Source: Lepidonotus clava (taxonomy: Eukaryota > Annelida > Polychaeta > Phyllodocida > Polynoidae). Taken from it: a stretch of 64,000 bases of DNA. The stretch spans positions 2,046,001-2,110,000 of the forward strand of contig OW387147.1 of assembly GCA_936440205.1 (NCBI GenBank), written 5' to 3'. The notes under the pieces were generated by a model. It saw only the letters and a list, made by a program, of their open reading frames with translations. It did no database searches and was not told the DNA's origin. Within the stretch, counting starts at the first letter, position 1. Every line of letters begins with the position of its first letter. A program made the translations under genes and the position numbers. Below are positions 34,298 to 46,191 of the stretch, piece after piece.

Positions 34298-35605
34298 GAC
34301 TTTATCTTCAATTGTACATTGATCCCAGGCAATTCAGCTTATTCTTTTGGCATTTTTAGTAAGAATCATAAATATCCATTGAGAAAGAAAAAATATAACC
34401 CTACTGCTATATTTGCTGTATTGTCCTTTTGACTTAAGGGATATGTGGGGTTCTGTGAATCACAGGAATCTGTAATGGATCATTTGCCATATATCTAGTT
34501 TCCCTATTACAAGTGAAATATAGTTCATGAAGTGTAATCTTCCTGGTATTACAATTAAGGCAATGACCAAAATATATCAACATCAAATGAATGAGTTAAA
34601 GATCCCACTACATTTGTTAGAGTGTCTAGTATCAATAAGCAAATATTGTAACAATTGAAACTCAGCAAAGATTTTAAACTAGAAGAGATAATAATATCCC
34701 CCTCATGTCACCTTAACTAATGTTATCAACACTTGAACCCTCAGAGCAGACCATCAACAGCTGGAGGATGGAAATGTAGCATTAAGGTGAAGGCCTATTG
34801 CAGCTAATCAAAGAGAACTGTTGTCTCCCCATATCCATTTTGAAACATGTACACAAGTATAAAAGGTCGATTTAGGAATTTTCAATATTACAAAAATAAT
34901 CCTTTGAGGAAAGCAGTCATATAAAACACACTTCTTATGATATCCATGAGTAAAAGACAATCATATTCTAGAGCTGGAGACATTTATGTCTCTTAACATC
35001 CTTATTCAAAATTTGTAATGACTTTGTCTTACCAATATGAGTAGACACAAAATAGTGGTAACTGTCTCAAGTAGATCAAGCAGATCATTTACAGTTTATC
35101 CTTCAAATGATGGACTGTGAACTTAATCTGCTGTACATATATGGCATTAGGATAGTCTCCATACTACCATAAGTTGCCAAAGCACATGGGTGTACAATCT
35201 TGCTGCAGTACAGTTATGAAGTACTTTCTAACATTTTTCATGAGAATATGTCCCCTACTAAGCAAGAGATTGTTTTAGATACCTTTAGTTGATATCACAA
35301 AAATTTACAGTTAAAGTGTAAGTACAATGCAATTGGACTTGATGGGCCACATTATACAGCACTTACCACTTAAGTGTTTCATTCTTCATATTCTATACTT
35401 GGGTTCTATTGTGAAATTGAAAAGATGCCCTAACTGGCTCCATACAGATCTACCAAGATAGTTATGTTGACTCTCAGAATGGGCTGGTCCAGAGGAAAAA
35501 CAACCTCACATTTATAAGAACAAGATGGCAGAATCAAAACTGGGGCCAATAATGGTTTTACCAAGGATAACACACAATTCATACACAATACATCCTCATC
35601 TCCCA
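34298..35605. other. 1.3 kb without recognised features
   Basis: The phrase TACACAAGTATAAAAGG at about 34852 repeats a piece of the MITE-like element (34211). Otherwise nothing can be supported. Confidence 0.4.
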
Positions 35606-35607
35606 TT

Positions 35608-36003
35608 TTTTTTTTGTTGGGTTAGTTTAATGTCCGGCCAACCCTTTAGGGTTCTCTTACCAGACTGCACAAGGTAAAGCTTTGCAGCTAGTTTTACTCC
35701 ACAGGGGCTGTGACGGAATCTATGAAATGAGGTGACTATTTGTAGCAGTGGGACCCACTGCCCTCTTTATAGTGCTGCCACACTGAGATATCATGTCATA
35801 GGCCCACATAATACCCCAAATAGTCTTATTATACCGACGTTGGGCCGACCAGTCATGTTTCATGGTTCTTACTTTATACCAAGTGCCAGGCAAGCAGTGA
35901 CCACTGCCAGTGTTAAATTCTTTGGTGTGACTCAGCCAGGGATAAACCCCAAGACCTCCTAGACTCGAAGCAGGCACTCTACCAATTGAGCTACCGAGTC
36001 TGG
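35608..36003 (-). mobile_element. tRNA-derived SINE
   Basis: On the minus strand the head (about 36003-35930) reads GGTAGCTCAATTGGTAGAG, a near-consensus tRNA A box, with a weaker B box (GGGGTTTATCCC). The body is about 300 bp. The 3' end reads GGACATTAAACTAACCCAAC followed by an A run (seen as T9 at 35606-35615). Length and parts fit a full-length SINE. The ORFs read across it are not genes. Confidence 0.75.
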
Positions 36004-37330
36004 TCTTCCCATTTGGCACCTTCTATGAACAGCAAGAGGGGCTGCTGGGGACACATTCTTCCCAGGAGGTTCCTGAAGGAACCCCCACCCTTGATCCCCA
36101 TGGGGCCCCCCTCTCAAAATCTTTTCTTGAGATTGCAGGGGGAGGGTACTCTCTGTACCTTTACCTAAATTCAGGGACAGGCAGTAATTATTTTCAAGAC
36201 CTCAACATTGCATACAATTAGGTAGTCCACTTGGTCTTCAAGCCAACCAATACCCAACTGCTGCCCATAATGTTTGATCCATCTAGGAAATAACCTGTGA
36301 ATTCAATAAAGAAGGAGGTATCTGTTACTTAAACTTGTGTAGGTAACTATCTCTATGATCTATGCAGAGCCATGCATACAAAGTATAATTGAGAATGTTT
36401 TGTGTAAATTACACATTCTCTCATGAATTCCACCAAACTGTTTTTATAATAGTCATCTCATGAATTCCACAAAACTGAATTTATTGTAGAAGTGCTGAAG
36501 AATAAAGACCAACTGAACAAACCACTTCACATTTCACCTATGTACTCACATACAAGGTGTCAATGTGCGTCAATCCTTGTTAGTTAATTGTATTGATGGG
36601 CAGCTCTCACCGCTGCAGTGTGAAGGGTCTGGACACCGCTGGTTACATAATACACCCCCCTCGCCCACCCCAGCCAACCCCTGCCCACTGAGCAGGTGGC
36701 TGGAGATATCACGCCTCAGGGCCGAGTATAGGTGTAGAAGAATGCCACAAACATGCACAGGGTCCTTAGGGACACCCCCTCAACCCCACCCGGCCTCTAA
36801 AGAGGGATATGAAATCTTCTAAAACAATATTATATTGGTTGTATGTATATATTTACTATGACTGTAATAATTCTGAAAACTGAGGGAAACCTTGAAAAGA
36901 AACGTAAATTGTCTAGGTCATTGGGCCAACTTAAGGAGGTGAAAGTTTTGTGGACCAGTCACTATTAAGGACACGGGGTGGAGGTCTGGTTGCAACCAGG
37001 GTGTTATGTAACCTGGGCTAAATATAGACGCAGCTTGGGTTGACCCTGCTGGTCGGCCCAGGGCCTGCCTGGACACCTCAGGGGCCAAGTAGAGGAGCAC
37101 CCACCTGGGCTACAGTTCAGGGTTTCCCCCAGGGCCTAACAGCTAGAGAACCCTGCTAGTACTGACTGCAGCTCTAGTAGCGGCCTTGGCTAATTTTAGA
37201 GGCCAGGAAGTGGTGAGAGGGGGTTGCCTGAGGCCCCCGTGCGTGATTGTGGGTGATTGAAGGGAATAGGATGATTAGGGCATGGTCCAGGGCCTCAGGG
37301 GCCAGACTGAAGGCACTTTACTCATTTCCT
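36004..37330. other. 1.3 kb without recognised genes
   Basis: Two G/C-richer patches (36600-36790, 36960-37240) contain short open frames without family signature. Nothing can be assigned. Confidence 0.35.
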
Positions 37331-37332
37331 GA

Positions 37333-38278
37333 CCCTAGCCCCTTGATAATCTTAGGATGCAAGGACCAGATGACTTGTGGAAGAAAATAATCATTTTGTA
37401 AGGTTTTAAGCCCATTTGAGCAATTTCAAATATTCATGGCTCCCATGAATAGTGAACTATGGGTAAAAAAATGACTTTGACATTGTAGCCCCAAGTTAGA
37501 TTGACCATTACAAGATAGTCAGGAAACTGTGTGACTAATAAAACATTTTCTAGAAATTTAGACAGATTTTTACCTGAATTCTTACACTTAAAAACCCAAC
37601 CAATGGATTTTGCTAAAAACATGCATAAATGATATCTAGGCCTATCTCATGCCAAAAACATTGTTGGATTCATGGGCATCAAAATTGTATGGGGGGCATC
37701 TTAGATGGGTTCAGGATGGTTGCAGGTGCCCAGCCTAATACATCATAGTGGGATTGGAGAGGGCACGCGCCTCAAATCGGCATAAAAACCATATCAAAGG
37801 AGTGGGGAGGGGCAGGTATAACTACACCCAGACCTCTACTAAAACGACACCTCCATCCCCCACTATAATGTATTAGGCTGGGCACCTTTACTGAGCCCCT
37901 GAGGTGGGCCCCTGATAATGCCCCTAATTTCAACAATGTTGTTGGCATAAGATAGACTTAAATATCATTTATGTAAGTTTTTAGCAAAATCTATCGGTTG
38001 AGGTTTTCAGTATGAAAAATAAGGTGAACATTTTTGTAATTTTCTGGATGATATTGTAATTGTCACTGAATTTTCTGACATGTATAAAATGATCATTCTC
38101 ACTCGGGGCTACAACCTTAGAGTAAGTTTTGACACATAGTTGACCCATGATGGGAGCCATAAATATTTCAAATTTAGATTTTTTTCAAATTGCTCAAATC
38201 AACATAAAAACCATCTAAAACAGTTATCTCCTACCGCAAGTCTCCTCTTTGCAACCTGAGCATATCAGAGGGCTAGGG
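37333..38278. repeat. 946-bp imperfect palindrome
   Basis: The two halves are inverted copies. Landmarks: CCCTAGCC at 37333 pairs with GGCTAGGG at 38271-38278, TTTTTAGCAAAATC blocks pair around 37610 and 37985, and GGTGCCCAGCCTAATACAT at 37725 pairs with the inverse ending at 37886. Paired positions sum to the same value (about 75611), so the arms share one centre near 37805 with no net length change. Arm similarity is roughly 70-80 percent by eye. Probably a foldback or large MITE-type element; no coding content. Confidence 0.8.
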
Positions 38279-39350
38279 ATGGCTATTCATAGAGGGGAGG
38301 TCAGGGGGCATGGAGTGAAGGTCGGGAAATATGTAAAATGATTTCCAAAAAGTCAGTTTCATGAGTTTGGTTAGTTTTATTTATCTTTGGGTTAGTTTTA
38401 TATACCAATCTCAATGAAGAACATGTGGCATAGTTAGGGTCACCCTTGGATTGTAATAATGTCTGTGAGTTTTGACCAGCTTAAGATATTACGAGATTCA
38501 TAGAGTATTTTGGTTCGATAAGGCCATTCAAGACATGCCAAAATTTCTTCAGATTTGTTTTATGCTTGTTCACTTCACATATAGCTTCTTTTACGTACTA
38601 CTTATTATTTCTTGATTTACACAATTGCATAGAATCATCCAAATGATTCTCATCATTATGATGTTTGAAAAGCCTGGTATAATGATTCCAGTTAACCATG
38701 CAGGCCTATTATCTCATATTGTCCAATATTCATGAGGACAATGTTAGTCAAAGTATTCAGTAATTTGTTTATTAATGAACTCCCATGCCATATGAAGATT
38801 CGTAGGCCGCCCATTCTAAGTTTGCAAGGTGCATACATAGGTCAGCCAAGTTATAATTCCTGTAACATCTACATGTTGGTTCAATAAAGCATTTTGGTCC
38901 TCTAGATTCTTTCTTGACAGCGAATAGTGAAATACTGTACAGTGATCACTGATTAAATCATTTAACATACCGGACATAGAAACTACTGGACAGTTAGTAT
39001 ATGGTATATGTATGTGACCAACACAAATACCACCAGTCATAGACAGTCTTGTAATACCTTTTATTAATTGCTTACATTGGTTTTGTTTTTTATTATTGGT
39101 TTTTATTTAGGGTTTGGGGATCATCATTGACGTTTTTAATTCCCCTCCTTCTAAACTTGCAATATATAGTAACAACCATACCCCCCTTTACAATGTGAAT
39201 TGCCAGAGCAGTTATCTGGTCTACTTAATCACTTGTAAAGAATGTAAAACTAACTATTTCAGTGACTGGACATAGTCCTACCACATTGACCGACTCCCAC
39301 TTTTCCTCGCAAATCATTCTTTAATCATCCCTGGAAAACTTGCCGATATT
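38279..39350. other. 1.1 kb without recognised features
   Basis: AT-rich, short chance ORFs only. Confidence 0.4.
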
Positions 39351-39470
39351 TGTGACCCATTTTGGCGAATTGAGTCAGATGTCGCACAGGGACGAATTTT
39401 AGTTAGGTATACGATCAGAAAATACCAATTCTTAGCTTTAAAACAAGGTATAGCATGTCTAGATCCGATA
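39351..39470. mobile_element. Partial copy of the TGTGACCC MITE
   Basis: Starts TGTGACCCATTTTGGCGAAT and follows the 16561-16718 element through its ATTCTTAGCTTTAAAA block. It then diverges and lacks the right inverted end, so it is truncated. Confidence 0.8.
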
Positions 39471-40141
39471 TCTAGGGCCTGAGATAAGTTGCGGCGAAAA
39501 TAAAAAGAACCGCGATAAATGAGTTCAAAGTTTTCCTTACCGCGCACTACCGCGGTCCTCCGATAAAGCCCTAGCAACGTACACTTTTAATTAATCCTTG
39601 GTCCTGAAACTTTACATAGTCATTCTACATTATTCTAGCTAACAAATACCAGAGATTCATGCATTTATAGACATAATTTTTATTCATGCCGGCGCTGCAA
39701 AAGGTGACAAAATTCCGGATCTGAAACAACAACTTAACCTAGAACGGCAAGCATGAAGGATCACAATACCTCATCTTGGCAGCTTGAAAACGACCCTGTG
39801 ATGACCCTATGTACCCTGGGTATCCATAATGTGTCTATAAAAGTTCTTGGAATGTTCATGATTGTCTTTGGTTGTTAAAATAGTGAAAAGCCACTGAGGT
39901 AAAATCATAAAATCAAAAAAAGTCTTAACAACTGAAAAAAGTTAACAATGTTCAAAATAGATTTCTTAAGTAGTCCTGGGCCTGCCACGACCACGTTTAG
40001 CATGTTCACTAGGACAGCCCCTGCCCCTAGGTGGGGGTGGGGGGCCTTCCTCCTCTGAGTCAGATGAAGAATTTGATTCCCTCTCCAGCTGTCTGTCCGA
40101 CTCCTCCTCCCCCCCCCCACTCCTGATGATGTGTCTGGGGA

Positions 40142-40335
40142 CTGTCCTCTGCCTCTGCCTCTGCCCCTGCCCCTGCCCCTGCCCCTGCCCCTGCCCCTGC
40201 CCCTGCCCCTGCCCCTGCCCCTGCCCCTGCCCCTGCCCCTGCCCCTGCCCCTGCCCCTGCCCCTACCCCTGCCCCTGCCCCTGCCCCTGCCCCTGCCCCT
40301 GCCTCTGCCCCTGCCCCTGCCTCTGCCCCTGCCTG
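40142..40335. repeat. CCCCTG hexanucleotide array (~32 units)
   Basis: Nearly perfect (CCCCTG)n with a few CTCTG and CCTAC variants at the edges. In the minus-strand gene frame the AGGGGC reading gives (RG)n, an RGG-like repeat between the transposase-like body and its acidic/AT-hook tail. Pro-Leu and Cys-Pro frames on the plus strand are artefacts. Confidence 0.92.
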
Positions 40336-42294
40336 GCCAATCCCTCTTGCCAGCCTCTGCATCTGATTCTGCATCTGGTTCCGGCGGCGGTTACGTCACA
40401 GGGGCCTGGGCCGGGTGCTGGTTCGGTATAGAGGGCTTAGGGCACATGATGTCCTTTGTGTCGTCAGTACAAAAATCCCGAAGGTTCTTGAGGAGATACC
40501 ACTGTCTTTTGGCAGGGAGGCCAGGGGATTGGGTGGGCTGAGGGCCTTCCTGGGGGACAGCTTCAGGGGTGACAGTCAGCATCTTGAAGGTCTCAGGGGC
40601 CGAGTCGGCATACTGCTGGAAGGTGACGTGGCCCTTGTTCTGGTCAGAGAACACAAAGTGATGATACTGTTTTATACTCTTGACTGTTTTAATGAAAGGG
40701 GTCAAAAAAGATTGCCAGTCCTACTACTCGACAAACACCTACCCGTTCTTGCCCCCACAAGTTGGGCAAGGTTGACACGTTCTTGGGTACTCTTCAGCAC
40801 AATCTCCTCATCTCTGTGATGCTCGAGACCCGCTCACAATGAAAGTTTTGTTTAAGCAAACCAAAGCACCAGTCTGAGGCAAACTTGGTGTGCCCTGTGA
40901 TCAAAAGGTTTAAGGAAATGGACTGGTGCTGGCCAGTCAGGACCCGCCAGAGAAGATACGCTAGCACAAACTTGTTCTTGTTCTGACCACTACAGTTGTC
41001 ACAGTGCATGTCCACCGCCTTCTCCCCCAGGGAATAAGTTTCAAAATAGTGGTGCATGTATGAAATAACTGCATTTGACCCCTTACTACCGCAATGGCTT
41101 TCGTCGATCAAATAGTTCACCTGTTGGGGGATGGCCTCAGCACAGACACCAAAAATGCCGACCTTGCGGGGGACAAGGAAATACAGTGGGCCAGGCTGCA
41201 TAGGAAAGGAGGGAAGGTGGACCTGCTGGGCATAATCAAAACTTATGTGGACCTTCGTGTTAGAAGAACAAGGGGGGTGGAGGTCAAGGGGAGGGGACTC
41301 TGCTTCCTTGTAGGCAGCCTTGGCAGACTTGACCATGTCCTGATAAAAGGCCCTCTCCCGAGCCACCACCTCGAGGTGAAGTTGTTGCTTTTTCAGCTTG
41401 GCCTATTTCACAATTTCAGGTAGGTTACTAGAGGCAGAGATATCCCTGTTGTTGCGCTGGCATTCCCAGCAGAGGTCAGTCATAGAGCAGGAACACGCTA
41501 CGCGAGGGAGGAGTTGGAGCCACAAGTTTCTAAAAGTTGAGTCAGCCACACACTTGAAGTTAGCCTCCTCCATGGCGTTTCTGTACAACCTGTAGATGTC
41601 AGCCTTTATGGAAGAGGAGGGGAGGAGGAGGATGTCATCCCATTTGTGGGAAGACACACGGCCAGGCAGGATTAGGGCGTTGGTCTCGGCATAGGAGTTG
41701 ATGAAGTCCACAACCCGCCTGATGTCCTCCAGCTGGAGGATCCTTGTAGTTGCCTGCCGCACGCCAGCCTTCTTTTGCCTGGTCACCAGCCCGTAGTACT
41801 TGTACCACTTTATGATGGACGTCAGCTTGTTCTGGCTGATGCTGGAAAGGTCACAAGGTAAGAGTTACATTAGGCCCATATGGGAGATAGGCAACAAGTA
41901 CAGGTAAGTATTGTAATATCAATACTGACGATTTGTGCAGGTAAGTGCCATGATCTGTTGTAATTCATTCCATTTCATTTTGTAATTTACCTCAAGACGT
42001 ACAATAATAGTAGGGATATCTTGGTACACTTTAGTTGAGCAAAGAAATTGAATATCAAAGCTACTCACGCGTACATGGACTTGAAAGTGTCCCTGCAGAC
42101 TGGCCGAGAACCGACGAGGTAGTGGCTTCGTTGGTGCTGCCTCTCCCCTCTTCCCTTAATCCCCTTCTTCCAGGTGGACAGCCTGCTGCTATTATCCGTG
42201 CAGGTCCTGATAATGCCCAGTAGCAACATGTCCTTCTTGCCTAGAAAACAAAGTAGATTAGGATATTATTACTCTGTACATGATATGCATGTGA

Positions 42295-43125
42295 TTCAAG
42301 GAATGAGGTTTCTGAGTTGACCCACTCTATCTCTAGATAAGTGTCTTGATCATGTTTATAGGAAAGCCAATAATAAACTGTTTGTGTTTCGAAAGTTAAG
42401 AAAATTCATTAGTAGAAGTACGGCAATAACGGTGTATAAACAAAAGATCTTACCACTCCTTGAATATTGTAGTATATTATTTGACAGTGGCAAAAAGAGC
42501 AAGCTGAAATTGATTGATAATGTACAATATCGAGCCTTAATAATAATTGAGTATAATCATGTAAAAGGAGGTAATAAGAAGGAAGAGGATCTTATGATTG
42601 AATACTCAATCTCGCGACTAGTGGATAGAAGAAACATACAATTACTGAGCCTAATGTACAGATATAGTTCAAGATCAGAATATATTGATAACACTAAGAA
42701 TAGAGAGAGTCTACGCAGTGAGGACAAGATAAAATTTCAATGTCCCTTTACACGTATTTCTAAAGTAATCAAAAGTCCATTTTATAGGGGTGTAAGAGCT
42801 TGGAATGTACTCGGAGTTGAGCATCATAGGGCAGAAAACAAAAAGAGATTCAAGGCTCCTGTGCAGAGTAAAATTTCATGCCTACCCTAAGTACTAGGAA
42901 AGTGTTGTACTAGAACTGTCATTTGTCACCATGACTGATAATATGCACACTGTTGTGATCACAATTCTTGTTCATATACTTATATGTTCGATGTAAATAA
43001 CTCATTTGTATATAAACTTCACCACATCCATTGTTACCTTCGCCACACTACTGTGATCTACTGGAAGATCACAACAACCTGTGAAGTGGTTCTTTGTCAA
43101 ATAATAAAAAAAAAGAACTAGGTTA
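42295..43125 (+). mobile_element. LINE 3' fragment inside an intron of the transposase-like gene
   Basis: Plus strand, opposite to the gene. The open stretch 42384-42890 reads FRKLRKFISRSTAITVYKQ and SRISKVIKSPFYRGV-like text, the C-terminal part of the same LINE group as at 24.4 kb. A 3' UTR follows, ending in an A run at about 43108-43117. 5'-truncated, as usual. Confidence 0.75.
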
Positions 43126-44083
43126 ACGCGCCCTAACTACTAACTTAAAAACGGCCTGGTCAGTGTGAATAGTAGTCTGTTATACTTCAAGACGTTGCCC
43201 TGGATTATGGGGTAGTTTTGAGCGAAAACGACATAGCTACATGGTCGCAGCGACAGGTTTGCAAAAATCTCATGAAAAATGTACCTGAGGACAGCTGATA
43301 GGCCTCCTGCTTATGCGCGACCAGCTCTGTCGTCATGAACTGCTTACTGCACTCCGCGTCTTTGTAGTGCTTGCAGGAATATCTAAAGACAACAACATAC
43401 ATGATATTAGACTTAGTTCACCTTCCTGAGAGCCAAAATGGCAAGAGACATGATTGACAACCGTTACAGACCGGCCGGATCTCCTGACGCCATTAAGCCA
43501 ACCCCGACGGATCAACCCGGTTTATGGCACGAAATCAACTTTGAAACTTGATAAAAACTAGTTAGGCAGTTAGAATACATACTAGGGCACAATCGTAGGC
43601 AGTTTCATCAACATTGAAAGGGATTTAGGCACTTTCCGTACTTGTTTTAGAGATACGGCAACCGACTGCATGTCGGCCATAATAATGTTTTTCAAAACTC
43701 CCATGAAGTTTTCGCAGTCATCCCACTCCGCCTGTAGAAGGTCGTCCGTGGGGTCAGGGATAACCAGTGGCTCATCTTCATCTCCCTCCAGTTCCCCTAG
43801 ATCCTCCTGAACATCTTCTTCCTCGGGGGCCTCGTCTTTCTCCTCCTCCCCCTCAGCGAAGAGAAAGTACTTGTCGACCAAAGTCCGCCATTGCTGTGGC
43901 TCGACTTTTCCACATAAATTCGCCTGATTAATGGTATCAAGGCATTCATGACAGCCTCCTTGCGATCCATATCCTTCCAGATGGTGTTGGGAGGTAATCC
44001 ACATCAAAATCCAGCAGTGATCCAGGATTAAAACAGCTAAAATCGTTGGAGAAGTGATGTCGCTCGTCCGTCCTGCTCGCCAT

Positions 44084-45275
44084 GCGTCCCTTTAAATTTT
44101 GTCAACAACTGAAACCGGAAGGCATGCGAGGCCTCTCAGCCAATCAGTGTGTCGCATTCCACACACGTGACCTCCTTGACCACGATTGTTTACGGGAAGA
44201 CAATCAGGAAAACACGTTCTGATTGGTCGTTGCAGTCATGAATTCAAAATCTGAGGCTGTGATTGGCCAGTTCACTTCGCGCCCTTTCAGCAGGTACCCG
44301 GAACATGGGGCTGGGATGGGATCCAGACCGACAGGCGAGCCTTGAAGTTAGGGGAAAATGGCGTGAAGCGAGGGTTTTTTGTTTCAGACCACTTCTTTGC
44401 GATATTTACGTTTATTTAAATGTTTGGAGAAATAAACAGAAATATAGGGATTTGTCTGTTACCTTAAACGTTAAGGTACCTCCCGACCTACCTTAAAGAA
44501 TTCCCCTTAAACTGATGTTTTTTAAGGTAAGGTGTCTTGAAATATCATGTTTTCCTTAGATTTACCTAGATTTCAGGTTGGACCTTAAACTGCCTATCGA
44601 CCACCTTAAATGCGTCAAAAGTTTAAGGTTAAGGAGTTTCGAAATATCGGGCCCTAGGCCCTAAAGACAGTTCTGACTTGTAAAATATGATCATGCATGA
44701 TAATAAAAATTGCATAAATCATTTCAAAACTTATTTTCACAATGACCTTCAGGGGTGATTACATTTTTCCGGGTTGACTACCCCATTTTCTTGTTACTTG
44801 AGTCACATCACTTTCTGATGATGTCACACCCCTATTGTTATACAAACCTGGGTTGTCAAGCAGGTTACTGTTGGCAACTTCTAAGTGACAACTGTCACTT
44901 GGTGTGGGAGTCTTGGCAGTGAACAGACCCACAATCTGTTTCTTCCGAAGTTACAAATAAACATAACAATGGCAGTCATAGGTCCAGTGCATTTCCTGAG
45001 TTCAGTACTTTACAATGGACAATTACTAGTAACAAGAGGTTATTGAAAAGATGAAAATTACTGATCAACAGGAGAGGATTCTAGCTCAACAACATACCGG
45101 TCATTCCCGAGTTCAGTACTCAGTCATGGTGTTAGGGGAAAACAAAATTTGGTTGATTACATAACTCATTAATCTATTTTACTATAGTTTCCAAGGATCG
45201 TTTGGAGAAGTTTAACACATTATCATAATGCATACATTTATCTTTTTCGACTTATGTACTTGTCCTTGATCTTAC
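44084..45275. other. 1.2 kb upstream of the transposase-like gene, no gene
   Basis: Contains a patch (44461-44652) rich in CCTTAAA and TTTAAGG, in which AAGGTAAGGTGTCTTGAAATATC-like text occurs twice about 100 bp apart. No coding frame supported. Confidence 0.4.
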
Positions 45276-45277
45276 AT

Positions 45278-45358
45278 CATGGGAAAAACTGACCCTTGTG
45301 TCTTTTTCGAGATTTGCTGCGCACCACCACATTATGTAAGTCGGGCACAGTAAGTGCA
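45278..45358 (+). repeat. ~80-bp direct repeat, copy 1
   Basis: GGAAAAACTGACCCTTGTGT, TTTGCTGCGCA and CACATTATGTAAGTCGGGCACAGT-like blocks are shared, in the same order and orientation, with 60928-61008. Both copies lie 390-470 bp upstream of a TATA box. Confidence 0.8.
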
Positions 45359-45750
45359 ATCAGTCTGTGCGTCTTTGGTATAGTATATTCACAATCTGCT
45401 TGTGATAACAGGTGCATAGCACAGCGCAGTAAAACTTTGCACAGCCTGCCCGCTCACGCTGTCAAATACCCTTTGATATTTTGCTGGCGTCGGGCGTCAG
45501 GACGTGCACAACAAGGACCCTGACCCCCCGCCTGCGGGAGATCCGGCTTGTGCGCAAGTTTTCCCACATACTATCCCCCTCCGAGCAAAAGGCATATGAC
45601 GGCCAATGACCATATTCATACCAGTCACAGCCACTAGCACAGGAGAGTAAAAGGCATATCACGGTGTTACTGTGCTGCAATTGTGTTAGGCCAGTGCATC
45701 AATATAACCGTGCAAAGTTCGCGTTAAATCCCCTATGTCTGCCATGCGTA

Positions 45751-45758
45751 TATAAATA
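45751..45758 (+). promoter_or_regulatory. TATA box of a plus-strand unit
   Basis: TATAAATA (in GCGTATATAAATACAG). About 100 bp later comes a short leader exon. Upstream sequence holds several TTTGCACA/TGTGCAAA-like words. Confidence 0.5.
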
Positions 45759-45853
45759 CAGCCGTCATCGGTTTGCACAATATAAAGCAGCTGCAACCGT
45801 CATCATTTTTGGAGCCTAAGGAACAGTCGTCACCTTCAGGCACACGCAGGCCT

Positions 45854-45880
45854 ATGGAGTCGCTGTTCTGGGAAGAAAAG
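45854..45880 (+). CDS. Possible short first coding exon, unknown gene
   Basis: ATG GAG TCG CTG TTC TGG GAA GAA AAG followed by GTAAAA reads MESLFWEEK and stops at a usable donor. It is about 100 bp below a TATA box. No downstream plus-strand exon could be assigned, so the gene is unproven. Confidence 0.25.
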
Positions 45881-46191
45881 GTAAAACAGTTAGTTGTACA
45901 TCCCATAGTCCAGACTCAAACAACAATCATTAACTGAAATTAGCCCAGCCGATATAACCAGATATAACTAATAACATATAATATTACATGTACAGTCCTT
46001 ATGCATCTCCTTATGTAGGGAACTCACTTTTAGCCACCCTAGTCCATTTAAGGGGTGCAATTAACTAAGACTCCTCTAACCATGACTGCAATGGGTCACC
46101 AGGTCTTAGTTGTTTCGAGCATGCATATGGGTTCTACCACAGAGTCGGCAGTGTTTTAGTTAAAATTGCCTAACCTTAAACATACACTTAC

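Larger units (their letters stand above)
39966..44083 (-). pseudogene. Multi-exon transposase-like gene (multi-copy metazoan family), broken
   Basis: Exons on the minus strand: about 44083-43583, 43382-43285, 42240-42069 and 41841 onward to a stop at 39966. Splice sites are good (CTTTAG|, CAG|GTACAT, TTTTCTAG|, CGC|GTGAGT, CTTTCCAG|). The long last exon has KAGVRQATTRI, LLPGRVSSHKWDDI, YSTF-like text, MTDLCWECQ, HISFDYAQQVHLPS, LVPRKVGIFGVC, DMHCDNCSGQNKN and TGHTKFASDWCFGL, and near its end PGLPAKRQWYL and DIMCPKPS. Acidic residues in SFDYAQQ, HCDNCSGQ and ASDWCFG suggest an RNase H-fold transposase core (inference). An in-frame TAG near 41400, frame changes near 40790 and 40700, and probably one in exon 1 mark it as dead. 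The tail after the hexamer repeat reads SSDSEEEGPPPP and AKRGRGRPRTT, an AT-hook-like end. Confidence 0.65.

Noticed and set aside
35929-36003. True tRNA gene on the minus strand
   Set aside because: Good A box but poor B box and acceptor stem, and a SINE body with an A tail follows.
40126-40541. Pro-Leu and Cys-Pro repeat proteins on the plus strand
   Set aside because: They are plus-strand readings of the CCCCTG array; the minus-strand (RG)n frame continues a real gene family and explains the region better.
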